Part shown: positions 16,734 through 23,606 of the stretch, piece by piece | How positions within the stretch are numbered: the stretch's first letter is position 1 | How the letters are laid out: each line of letters starts with the position of its first letter | Source of the DNA: Clostridiales bacterium | GTDB taxonomy: Bacteria; Bacillota; Clostridia; Peptostreptococcales; Anaerovoracaceae | Direction of reading: 5' to 3' | Assembly (NCBI GenBank): GCA_012515135.1 | Contig: JAAYYX010000185.1 | Location: 1-27,294, forward strand | Length of the DNA stretch: 27,294 nucleotides | The notes under the pieces: model-generated | What the model was told of the DNA's origin: nothing | The model's database searches: none | Seen by the model: only the letters and a program-made list of their open reading frames with translations | Program-made: the position numbers and the translations under genes

Positions 16734-18665
16734 ATGGGCACTATAATATTTCTGATCGTGTTTCCGCTTATAGCTGCTGTTGCTCTTTTGATACTCAAGA
16801 ACGATGGACCGCGGGATATTGTTGTAAAGGTTTCGGCAGCTTTAATAGCCGCAGCTTCAATAATACTCGTTGTACAGTATTTCGGTGAAGGTGACCGCTA
16901 CTTCGATGTGGACGGTGAGATCATCGGATATCTGATGATGGCAATAGAGATCGCTCTTGCCATTGTAATTATCTGGCTGGGTATAAAATACAAAAAAATC
17001 CTGGCAGTCGTTCTTGCAGCTATCCAGACACCGCTTATGGTGTGGTTTGAGCTCAGCACGGGACATGGCATTGCAGTTGTAAACAACTTATATGTTGACA
17101 GACTGTCAATGATAATGGTCCTGATAATCGGGATCATTGGAACTCTTATCTGTGTATATGGAATAGGATACATGAAAGACTTCCAGAAACATCATCAGGA
17201 GGCAGGGGACAGAAGACCTTGGTTCTTTTTCCTTATGTTCCTGTTTCTTTCGGCTATGTTCGGCATAGTTGTATCAAACAACCTTGTATGGTTGTATTTT
17301 TTCTGGGAGATCACAACTCTTTGTTCTTTCTTCCTCATAGGATACAACGGATTGTTCCACAAGAAGCATGAAGACAAGGTCGCCACGAGAAATGCATTCA
17401 GAGCACTTATCATGAACCTGATTGGCGGACTGGGGTTCGTCATTGGGATCATAATACTTGGTTCATATTACGGCACCTTGGAACTTTCCACAATGCTCAA
17501 GATAGGATCAATGGGATACAGTGTTGCAGCTCCTGCTATATTCCTTGCCTTTGCGGGAATAACAAAGGCCGCACAGATGCCTTTCAACAGCTGGCTTCTG
17601 GGAGCAATGGTGGCACCGACACCCACATCCGCACTTCTTCACTCATCAACAATGGTCAAAGCAGGAGTTTTCCTTATAATCAAACTTGCCCCTGTTATGG
17701 GATGGAATATCGCGGGAATAATGGTAATGATGGTAGGAGGGATAACCTTCCTGATGGCATCTTTCAATGCCATTTCTCAAAGCAATGCAAAAAAAGTGCT
17801 GGCTTATTCTACGGTGGCCAATCTGGGACTTATAGTGGCCTGTGCAGGCGTGGGAAGCCCCGGGGCTGTGTGGGCAGGAATAATGCTGATAATATTCCAT
17901 GCGGTCACTAAATCACTTTTATTCCTTTGTGTTGGTACAGCAGAACATAATATCGGAAGCAGAGACATAGAAGATATGGACGGACTTTTCGAAAGGATGC
18001 CGCGCCTGGCAATGTTTATGATGATAGGAATAGCAGGCATGTTCCTGGCTCCCATGGGAATGCTGATTTCAAAGTGGGATGCCATGATAGCATTTGTAGA
18101 TTCAAACAATATAATCCTGATACTTATAATATGCTTCGGCAGTGCGGCAACAGCCTTCTATTGGGCTAAATGGCTGGGTAAAATGTCGGCTATAGTTGCA
18201 AAAGAAGAAAACATACAAAAGAGCGTACACAAAGAAGAGTGGTTTTCCCAGGGAACACATGTGGTCCTTGTGGTATTGCTTTGCCTGTGTTTCCCCTTCG
18301 TTTCCAGCAGTATGGTAGTGCCTTATCTGGAAAGCGGCTTCGGCAGTGCAGCAGGCCTTGGGCTCACCTCCTATGACTTGATAATAATGTGCGTTATGAT
18401 AGGCGCGCTGATCCTTATATTTGCATTCTTTTTCGGAAGGACAAACAAAAGGATCGTGCCTGTTTACATGGCAGGTGCCGGCAAGGGAGATAACCTGACA
18501 TATGTGGGATCCATGCAGAAGGATACACAGGTGGTACTTAGGAACTGGTACATGGAAAGCTACTTCGGAGAAGTAAAGATGAATGTTATAGGAGTTATAA
18601 CAACATCAGTTGCCATAGTAATAAGCATCGGTCTGGTTCTGGGATCCATGATAGGAGGTATGTAA
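16734..18665 (+). CDS. echA: Ech-type [NiFe] hydrogenase, antiporter-like membrane subunit EchA
   Basis: Large polytopic protein of the NuoL/MrpA/HyfB family, 643 residues, with a hydrophobic segment at nearly every 30 residues. It should form the ion-translocating arm of the hydrogenase. Conserved charges are visible: E192 in FFWEITTLCSFFLIGYN, K278 in GITKAAQMPFNSWLLGAM, the APTPTSALLHSSTMVKAG loop with K309, and later HAVTKSLLFLCVG. The following five genes are Ech homologues, so EchA is a better name than a complex I or Mrp subunit. The start has TAAGGAGG 5 bases upstream. The next gene starts one base after its stop codon. Confidence 0.9.
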   Translation: MGTIIFLIVFPLIAAVALLILKNDGPRDIVVKVSAALIAAASIILVVQYFGEGDRYFDVDGEIIGYLMMAIEIALAIVIIWLGIKYKKILAVVLAAIQTPLMVWFELSTGHGIAVVNNLYVDRLSMIMVLIIGIIGTLICVYGIGYMKDFQKHHQEAGDRRPWFFFLMFLFLSAMFGIVVSNNLVWLYFFWEITTLCSFFLIGYNGLFHKKHEDKVATRNAFRALIMNLIGGLGFVIGIIILGSYYGTLELSTMLKIGSMGYSVAAPAIFLAFAGITKAAQMPFNSWLLGAMVAPTPTSALLHSSTMVKAGVFLIIKLAPVMGWNIAGIMVMMVGGITFLMASFNAISQSNAKKVLAYSTVANLGLIVACAGVGSPGAVWAGIMLIIFHAVTKSLLFLCVGTAEHNIGSRDIEDMDGLFERMPRLAMFMMIGIAGMFLAPMGMLISKWDAMIAFVDSNNIILILIICFGSAATAFYWAKWLGKMSAIVAKEENIQKSVHKEEWFSQGTHVVLVVLLCLCFPFVSSSMVVPYLESGFGSAAGLGLTSYDLIIMCVMIGALILIFAFFFGRTNKRIVPVYMAGAGKGDNLTYVGSMQKDTQVVLRNWYMESYFGEVKMNVIGVITTSVAIVISIGLVLGSMIGGM

Positions 18666-18666
18666 A

Positions 18667-19530
18667 ATGTTGACAGCAATAATATCTGTAATAGCATATC
18701 TGATACTGGCACCTCTTATCGGCGGTTTTCTGGCAGGTGTAGACAGAATAATAACTGCAAGGATGCAGGGAAGATTCGGTCCCCCGGTACTTCAGCCATT
18801 CTATGATGTGCTAAAACTCAGAGAAAAAGAAAACATCACAGTAAACAGAGTTCAGGACTTCTATGTGATATGCTTTTTCATATTTGTGGTGGTCACAGGC
18901 GGATTCTTCTTTGCAGGAGGAAGTTTGCTGCTGGTGATATTCACCCTTACTCTGGCCAGTGTTTTCCTGATAGTTGCAGCTTTTTCATCGGGCTCAGCAT
19001 ATGCGCAGGTCGGTGCAGAAAGAGAACTGCTGCAGATGATGGCCTATGAACCGATGGTTCTCCTTACAGCAGTGGGCTTTTATGCTTACACGGGAAGCTT
19101 CAGAGTAGATGACATAATGCAGGGATCCAATATGTCCCTTATACCGCTTGTGGGAATTTTTGCGGGATATATATTCATACTGACGATCAAGTTCAGGAAG
19201 TCCCCCTTTGATCTTTCCATGTCCCATCATGCTCATCAGGAATTGGTGGCGGGCCTGAAAACTGAATTTTCCGGCAGGACACTGGCTTTGATAGAAGTGG
19301 CTCACTGGTATGAAAATATTTTCCTTCTCGGTATAGTGTTCCTTTTCTTCGTGAACGGAACCATACTGATGACAGTTATCGGCATCGTGGTTTGTCTTCT
19401 TGCATATTTCCTGGAAATATTCATTGACAACAGCTTTGCAAGAATGAAGTGGCAGGTAGCTCTTAATTCGGCGTGGATCGCTGCGCTGGTGCTGGGCGGG
19501 ATCAACCTGTTCATAATAATGATAGGATAG
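18667..19530 (+). CDS. echB: Ech-type hydrogenase membrane subunit EchB (NuoH/HycD family)
   Basis: Membrane anchor of the NuoH/HycD/EchB family, 287 residues with about eight hydrophobic segments. It links the soluble hydrogenase arm to the pump. Family features include GRFGPPVLQPFYDVLKLREKE (residues about 36-58), the cytoplasmic loop with AYAQVGAERELLQMMAYEPM, and KFRKSPFDLSMSHHAHQELVAG, where charged residues take part in coupling. The ATG is one base from the echA stop, with ATAGGAGG upstream. The gene order A-B-C-D-E-F matches Ech operons. Confidence 0.92.
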   Translation: MLTAIISVIAYLILAPLIGGFLAGVDRIITARMQGRFGPPVLQPFYDVLKLREKENITVNRVQDFYVICFFIFVVVTGGFFFAGGSLLLVIFTLTLASVFLIVAAFSSGSAYAQVGAERELLQMMAYEPMVLLTAVGFYAYTGSFRVDDIMQGSNMSLIPLVGIFAGYIFILTIKFRKSPFDLSMSHHAHQELVAGLKTEFSGRTLALIEVAHWYENIFLLGIVFLFFVNGTILMTVIGIVVCLLAYFLEIFIDNSFARMKWQVALNSAWIAALVLGGINLFIIMIG

Positions 19531-19542
19531 GAGGTGTAATAA

Positions 19543-20022
19543 ATGTCATATGTAACAAAATCTCCATGGATCATACACTATGATGGTTCAAGCTGTAACG
19601 GATGCGATATAGAAGTACTGGCATGCCTTACACCCATGTACGACGTTGAAAGATTCGGTATCATAAATACAGGAAATCCCAAGCATGCGGATGTCTTCCT
19701 TGTCACAGGTTCAGTAAACGAACAGAACAAAGGAGTGGTACAGCAGATATATGAACAGATGCCTGAACCCAAAGTTGTGGTGGCAATAGGTATATGTGCC
19801 TGCTCCGGAGGAGTATTCAGAGACTGCTATAATGTTATGGGCGGCATCGATACTGTCATCCCTGTGGACTGCTATGTTCCCGGATGTGCAGCAAGACCGG
19901 AAGCGATAATAGATGCCGTGGTCAAGGGACTGGGTGTCCTGGCCGAAAAGAGGGCCGCAATGGAAGCAAAAGAAGACAAGGCGGAACTGGCGGCAGAAAC
20001 GGAGGGAAAACAGGATGAGTGA
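19543..20022 (+). CDS. echC: Ech-type hydrogenase small subunit EchC
   Basis: Electron-transfer small subunit of the NuoB/HycG family, 159 residues, binding the proximal [4Fe-4S] cluster. Likely ligands are C18 and C21 (SSCNGCDIE), C85 (GICACSGG, aligned with GSCANSGG of NuoB) and C115 (VPGCAARPE, a variant of VPGCPPRPE). After residue 133 there is a charged Glu/Lys/Ala tail not needed for the fold. The ribosome binding site is AGGAGGTG. It overlaps echD by 8 bases. Confidence 0.94.
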   Translation: MSYVTKSPWIIHYDGSSCNGCDIEVLACLTPMYDVERFGIINTGNPKHADVFLVTGSVNEQNKGVVQQIYEQMPEPKVVVAIGICACSGGVFRDCYNVMGGIDTVIPVDCYVPGCAARPEAIIDAVVKGLGVLAEKRAAMEAKEDKAELAAETEGKQDE

Positions 20023-20374
20023 CAAAAAATATATGGTACAGGAATTTGTTGCCGTTGAGTCTGCCACATTGCTGGAATACATGAAAGATATAAAAGCGGA
20101 AGGTTATAGGCTGGCACAGATATGTGCGATGAAAAAAGAAGGCGATATCGAACTGATATATTCTTTTGATAAGGATCACCTTATGAAAAACATAAGAGTG
20201 ATCGTTCCTGAAAATCAGGAAATCGAAAGTATATCGGATATATATTGGTATGCATTTATTTATGAAAATGAAATGCATGATCTGTTCGGAGTGAAGTTCA
20301 GGCATTTGGCTTTGGATTACGGCGGCAATTTCTTCAAGGTTTCCGAACCGACTCCGTGGAATCCCAAAGAGTAG
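20015..20374 (+). CDS. echD: Ech-type hydrogenase subunit EchD (NuoC-like)
   Basis: Small soluble subunit, 119 residues, related to the 30-kDa subunit of complex I. The diagnostic segment is WYAFIYENEMHDLFGVKF (residues about 78-95), with the E-x-E-x-x-D-L-F-G core. It has no cysteine cluster and is thought to be structural in the peripheral arm. The ATG at 20015 has AGGGAAAACAGG upstream and lies inside the echC end; the in-frame codon at 19913 would read through echC in another frame and is rejected. Confidence 0.88.
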   Translation: MSDKKYMVQEFVAVESATLLEYMKDIKAEGYRLAQICAMKKEGDIELIYSFDKDHLMKNIRVIVPENQEIESISDIYWYAFIYENEMHDLFGVKFRHLALDYGGNFFKVSEPTPWNPKE

Positions 20375-20394
20375 AAAGAAAGGAAGTTAAAAAA

Positions 20395-21474
20395 ATGGGT
20401 AAAAGAACTATAATTCCTTTCGGACCACAACATCCCGTGCTTCCCGAACCGGTCCATCTGGATCTGGTCATAGAAGATGAGAGGGTGGTTGAAGCCATTC
20501 CGTCTATTGGGTATATCCATAGAGGGCTGGAAAAACTTGTGGAAAAAAAGGAATATACCGAAATGGTATATGTTATCGAAAGAATATGCGGGATCTGTAG
20601 CTTCGGACATGGCTGGGGATACTGCGCTGCTGTGGAAGGTGCAATGGACATAAAAGTGCCCGAGAGAGCAGAATATCTCAGAACCATCTGGCATGAACTG
20701 GGAAGGATGCACTCACACCTGCTGTGGCTGGGACTTCTTGCAGACGGATTCGGATTTGAGAGTCTCTTCATGCATTGCTGGAGGATCAGAGAAACAGTTT
20801 TGGACATTTTTGAGGAGACAACCGGCGGAAGAGTTATCTTCTCCGTTTGTAAAGTGGGAGGGCTGAGAAAAGATGTGGATGCCAAAACCCTGGAAAAAAT
20901 GTCTGGCCTGCTCAATGGCATCAAAAAAGAGCTACAGGAACTTACAGATGTATTTCTGGAGGATCGCTCCGTAAAGAACAGACTTTGCGGGGTTGGAGTG
21001 CTTTCAAAAGAAGAAGCAGAAGAACTGGGAGCAGTAGGACCCATGGCAAGGGCTTCAGGAGTGGCACAGGATATGCGTATGGCCGGCCATGGCAAATATC
21101 TGGAACTGGGCTTTGAACCTGTTGTCGAAACTGACGGAGACTGCTATGCAAGATGTAAAGTAAGACTCAGGGAAGTGTTTCAGTCTATCGACCTTATAAA
21201 CAAGGCCATAGATGAGATCCCGGAAGGCGATATAGCAGTTCCCGTAAAGGGCAATGTGGACGGTGAATTCATAACCAGAATGGAACAGCCCAGGGGCGAA
21301 GCCATTTATTACGCAAAAGGTCAGGGAACCAAATTTCTTGAGAGAATGAGGGTCAGAACGCCTACGAACGCCAATATACCCGCAATGGTAAAAACACTGC
21401 AGGGTTGCGACCTGGCCGATGTGCCCATGCTGGTTCTTACGATCGATCCTTGCATAAGTTGTACAGAAAGGTAG
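20395..21474 (+). CDS. echE: Ech-type hydrogenase catalytic large subunit EchE
   Basis: Group 4 [NiFe] hydrogenase large subunit, 359 residues, the site of proton reduction/H2 oxidation. The NiFe ligands are C65 and C68 in ERICGICSFGH (L1 signature) and C353 and C356 in DPCISCTER (L2 signature). All four are present, which separates it from NuoD, where they are lost. The protein ends three residues after the last Cys, so there is no C-terminal extension to be cut by a maturation endopeptidase, as in Methanosarcina Ech. Ni and Fe(CN)2CO insertion would still need Hyp proteins encoded elsewhere. The ATG at 20395 has AAAGGAAG upstream; the in-frame start at 20356 lies inside echD. Confidence 0.95.
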   Translation: MGKRTIIPFGPQHPVLPEPVHLDLVIEDERVVEAIPSIGYIHRGLEKLVEKKEYTEMVYVIERICGICSFGHGWGYCAAVEGAMDIKVPERAEYLRTIWHELGRMHSHLLWLGLLADGFGFESLFMHCWRIRETVLDIFEETTGGRVIFSVCKVGGLRKDVDAKTLEKMSGLLNGIKKELQELTDVFLEDRSVKNRLCGVGVLSKEEAEELGAVGPMARASGVAQDMRMAGHGKYLELGFEPVVETDGDCYARCKVRLREVFQSIDLINKAIDEIPEGDIAVPVKGNVDGEFITRMEQPRGEAIYYAKGQGTKFLERMRVRTPTNANIPAMVKTLQGCDLADVPMLVLTIDPCISCTER

Positions 21475-21483
21475 GTGAGAGAT

Positions 21484-22041
21484 ATGGCAGTATTCAAAAT
21501 AGGAAAAGTCATACTTAGAAGTTTATTCAAAAAGCCTGCAACTCTCATGTACCCCATCAAACCAAGAGAATGGCAGGAAAGGACAAGAGGTCACATAGAA
21601 ATCAACGAAGCGGACTGTATACTTTGCGGTATTTGCGCCAAAAGATGTCCCACATTGGCTATTAATGTAGATAAAGCGGCAAGGACATGGACCATCGAAA
21701 GGATGCTTTGCATACAGTGCGGAGCATGTGCAGAAAACTGTCCCAAAAAGTGTCTGCTGATGAAACCCGATTATACCAGTCCCGATGTTGTGAAAGTAAC
21801 AGATACTTTCAATATCCCCGATGCCGAAAAAAAGACAGAAAAAACATCGGCGGGAAGCGGAGCCGCCCCGGTGTGCGACAGAGAAACATGCATATATTGC
21901 GGTATTTGCGCAAAGCAGTGTCCCTGTAATGCCATTACGGTGGATCGAAAAGAAAAGACCTGGGAAGTTGATGAAAATGTATGCATAAGCTGCGGCATAT
22001 GCGTTGAAAAATGTCCGAAGAACAGTCTGAAAATCGATTAG
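21484..22041 (+). CDS. echF: Ech-type hydrogenase ferredoxin subunit EchF, enlarged to four [4Fe-4S] motifs
   Basis: Electron-input subunit of the NuoI/HycF type. EchF of characterised Ech enzymes has two [4Fe-4S] clusters; this 185-residue protein has four complete CxxCxxCxxxC motifs: C45-C55, C76-C86, C136-C146 and C167-C177. Motifs 1+2 and 3+4 are spaced identically (31 residues) and form a gap-free internal repeat (44-91 and 135-182), joined by a polar Lys/Thr/Ser/Ala linker (about 100-130). The N-terminus (FKKPATLMYPIKPREWQERTRGHI) is standard EchF/NuoI and would dock on EchC/EchE. The ATG at 21484 is chosen; a GTG at 21475 is an alternative adding three residues. A strong terminator follows, so it closes the operon. 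Confidence 0.92.
   Translation: MAVFKIGKVILRSLFKKPATLMYPIKPREWQERTRGHIEINEADCILCGICAKRCPTLAINVDKAARTWTIERMLCIQCGACAENCPKKCLLMKPDYTSPDVVKVTDTFNIPDAEKKTEKTSAGSGAAPVCDRETCIYCGICAKQCPCNAITVDRKEKTWEVDENVCISCGICVEKCPKNSLKID
21613..21756 (+). repeat. First copy of internal ferredoxin-domain duplication in echF
   Basis: Encodes residues 44-91 with cluster motifs 1 and 2. It aligns without gaps to residues 135-182; by my hand count 26 of 48 residues are identical. At the DNA level the 15-base stretch TTGCGGTATTTGCGC (21624-21638) is exactly repeated in the second copy. Confidence 0.85.
21886..22029 (+). repeat. Second copy of internal ferredoxin-domain duplication in echF
   Basis: Encodes residues 135-182 with cluster motifs 3 and 4. 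It contains the same 15-base stretch at 21897-21911. The shared CI-CGICAK-CP, AI-VD and TW positions indicate descent from one two-cluster unit rather than chance similarity of two ferredoxins. Confidence 0.85.
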
Positions 22042-22057
22042 GCAAATGAATCGTTCC

Positions 22058-22083
22058 AAAAGGACCCGAAAGGGTCCTTTTTT
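22058..22083 (+). terminator. Intrinsic terminator after echF
   Basis: AAAGGACCC (22059-22067) and GGGTCCTTT (22072-22080) form a 9-bp perfect stem closed by a GAAA tetraloop and followed by further T residues. It lies 16 bases after the echF stop and separates ech from the rnf control region. Confidence 0.95.
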
Positions 22084-22096
22084 GTGTATGAATAAA

Positions 22097-22115
22097 TATA
22101 CAAAAGTATACAAAA
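22097..22115 (+). repeat. Tandem TATACAAAA 9-mers upstream of rnf
   Basis: TATACAAAA occurs at 22097-22105 and again at 22107-22115, offset by 10 bases, about one helical turn. A partial third copy (TACATATTG) follows. The position upstream of the Rex-like site suggests an activator or UP-element-like site, but AT-rich chance repetition is possible. Confidence 0.4.
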
Positions 22116-22129
22116 TACATATTGAAAGA

Positions 22130-22151
22130 CACTGTTAAAAGATAAACAGTT
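22130..22151 (+). promoter_or_regulatory. Rex-like operator upstream of rnfC
   Basis: ACTGTT (22131-22136) and AACAGT (22145-22150) form a perfect inverted repeat, and the centre reads TGTTAA-AAGA-TAAACA. This differs at a few positions from the Rex consensus TTGTTAA-N4-TTAACAA. Rex is the redox repressor that leaves DNA when NADH/NAD+ is high. The downstream genes encode the ferredoxin:NAD+ oxidoreductase Rnf, a logical and, in clostridia, known class of Rex target. A candidate -10, TACAAT (22156-22161), lies just downstream so the site would overlap the -35 region. The -35 match is poor, so the promoter itself is uncertain. Confidence 0.6.
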
Positions 22152-22175
22152 GAGTTACAATACATCTGGTGAAGG

Positions 22176-22260
22176 ATTAGTTTGCACATAGCATAAACTA
22201 ATTTGCTTTTTGACCACTTGCCGTTGGATAAGGCGGCCGGTGGAGTATTCTGAAGCAAAT
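22176..22260 (+). ncRNA. Structured 5' leader RNA of the rnf operon, unassigned riboswitch candidate
   Basis: Two stacked elements can be drawn by hand. Hairpin A pairs ATTAGTTT (22176-22183) with AAACTAAT (22195-22202), capped by GC/GC. Element B is closed by a perfect 8-bp stem, ATTTGCTT (22201-22208) with AAGCAAAT (22253-22260). It encloses CCAC (22214-22217) with GTGG (22240-22243), TGCC (22219-22222) with GGCG (22232-22235), a 9-base loop GTTGGATAA and an asymmetric 3' bulge AGTATTCTG. The rnfC ribosome binding site starts three bases after the stem. TTTGC occurs in both A (22181-22185) and B (22202-22206), so GCAAA of B could pair with either, giving possible alternative states. I do not recognise the class with confidence; an ion-sensing riboswitch would suit an ion pump but this is speculation. 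Confidence 0.55.
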
Positions 22261-22280
22261 AGAGAAAGGACGAAAAAGCA

Positions 22281-23606
22281 GTGGTTTTTAAAGGTAAAAG
22301 CCTAAAAGGCATCAAAGTGGATCATAATAAAACAACTGAGGGGTCTAAAACAGAAAGAATGATACCGGTGCCTGCTTATGTTTATATATCCATGTCACAG
22401 CACATCGGTGCACCGTGCAAGCCCCTTTTAGGCCCCGGGGAAATGGTGAGAGTGGGACAGCTGATAGCAGATTCAGATGCATTTGTAAGTGTGCCTATAC
22501 ATTCCAGCGTATCAGGGACTGTGGAGAAAATCGATGGGATACGTTCGGCCACCGGTGGGGAAGACAAGGTAATGGTCATAAAAACAGATAGAAAACAGGA
22601 TCTTGTTGAAGGTATAAAGCCTCCCAGGATAAGAAGCAGAGAAGGCTTTGTCAGAGAAGTCAGAGCCAGCGGTCTTGTAGGCCTTGGCGGTGCGGCTTTT
22701 CCCACTCATATAAAGTTTGCCCCAAAAAACCCCGATGAAGTAAAAACTTTGATAGTAAACGGAGCCGAGTGCGAACCTTTTATAACTTCCGATTACAGAA
22801 CTATGATAGAAGATACAGATGACATAATAAGCGGGATAAAAATCACAATGAAATATCTGGATATGGAAGAGTGTTTTATAGGCATAGAGAGCAACAAGCC
22901 CGATGCCATAGAGCTTATCAAAGAAAAACTCCATGAACAGGGACTGGATAATATCAAGGTAGTTACACTGAAAGCCTCCTACCCCCAGGGCGCAGAGAGA
23001 GTTCTGGTGGAAGTTATAACAGGTAAAAAAATGGCTGCGGGAGTCCTTCCGGCGGAGCTTGGCGTAATAGTAAGCAATATAACGACCATTGCATTCCTGG
23101 GTCAGTATTTCAGGACAGGGATGCCTTTGATCTCAAAAAGGATAACAGTAGACGGATCGGCTGTAAGGCAGCCGAAGAATATAAGGGTACCCATAGGGGC
23201 CATGATATCTGATGTGATTGAATTTTGCGGAGGATATAGAGGAAAACCAAGCAAGATAATAATGGGTGGACCTATGATGGGAAGAGCTATTTTTTCCGAC
23301 AATCTCCCAATAGTTAAACATAACAACGCAATATTGGCCTTTACCGGCAGGCAGGCTTATATCGAAGAAGAAACTGCCTGCATAAACTGTGGCCGATGTT
23401 ACAGGGCATGTCCCATAAATCTTCTGCCCTATGCCCTTTGCAAAGCTTATGACAAAAAAGATATAGAAAGACTCAAAGAACTGGATGTTATGCAGTGTAT
23501 GGAATGCGGTAGCTGCGCATATGTTTGCCCTGCAAGAAAACCACTGGGTTTCACCAATAAAATAGGCAAACAGCTGGTTAAGGAGGCGTCTGCAAATGAT
23601 CGGTAA
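22281..23606 (+). CDS. rnfC: Rnf complex subunit RnfC (NADH-oxidoreducing, Fe-S)
   Basis: Peripheral subunit of the ferredoxin:NAD+ oxidoreductase (Rnf), the site of NAD+/NADH exchange, with non-covalent FMN and two [4Fe-4S] clusters. It has 441 residues. A NuoF-like Gly-rich stretch GLVGLGGAAFPTHIKF lies near residues 131-146, with NGAECEPFITSDYR after it. The ferredoxin part has C367/C370/C373/C377 and C406/C409/C412/C416. The start is GTG at 22281, with AGAAAGGA 10 bases upstream. It is the first gene of rnfCDGEAB and overlaps rnfD by 11 bases. Expression is probably set by the Rex-like site and the leader RNA upstream. Confidence 0.97.
   Translation: MVFKGKSLKGIKVDHNKTTEGSKTERMIPVPAYVYISMSQHIGAPCKPLLGPGEMVRVGQLIADSDAFVSVPIHSSVSGTVEKIDGIRSATGGEDKVMVIKTDRKQDLVEGIKPPRIRSREGFVREVRASGLVGLGGAAFPTHIKFAPKNPDEVKTLIVNGAECEPFITSDYRTMIEDTDDIISGIKITMKYLDMEECFIGIESNKPDAIELIKEKLHEQGLDNIKVVTLKASYPQGAERVLVEVITGKKMAAGVLPAELGVIVSNITTIAFLGQYFRTGMPLISKRITVDGSAVRQPKNIRVPIGAMISDVIEFCGGYRGKPSKIIMGGPMMGRAIFSDNLPIVKHNNAILAFTGRQAYIEEETACINCGRCYRACPINLLPYALCKAYDKKDIERLKELDVMQCMECGSCAYVCPARKPLGFTNKIGKQLVKEASANDR

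Noticed and set aside
16734..22041. Partial complex I (Nuo) or formate hydrogenlyase in place of Ech
   Set aside because: All four NiFe-ligating cysteines are in the large subunit, so it is not Nuo. There is only one NuoL-like subunit, no formate dehydrogenase gene, and the order is A-B-C-D-E-F as in Ech.
22122..22150. TTGAAA at 22122 as the -35 of the rnf promoter
   Set aside because: No acceptable -10 hexamer occurs 16-18 bases downstream; TACAAT at 22156 is 28 bases away.
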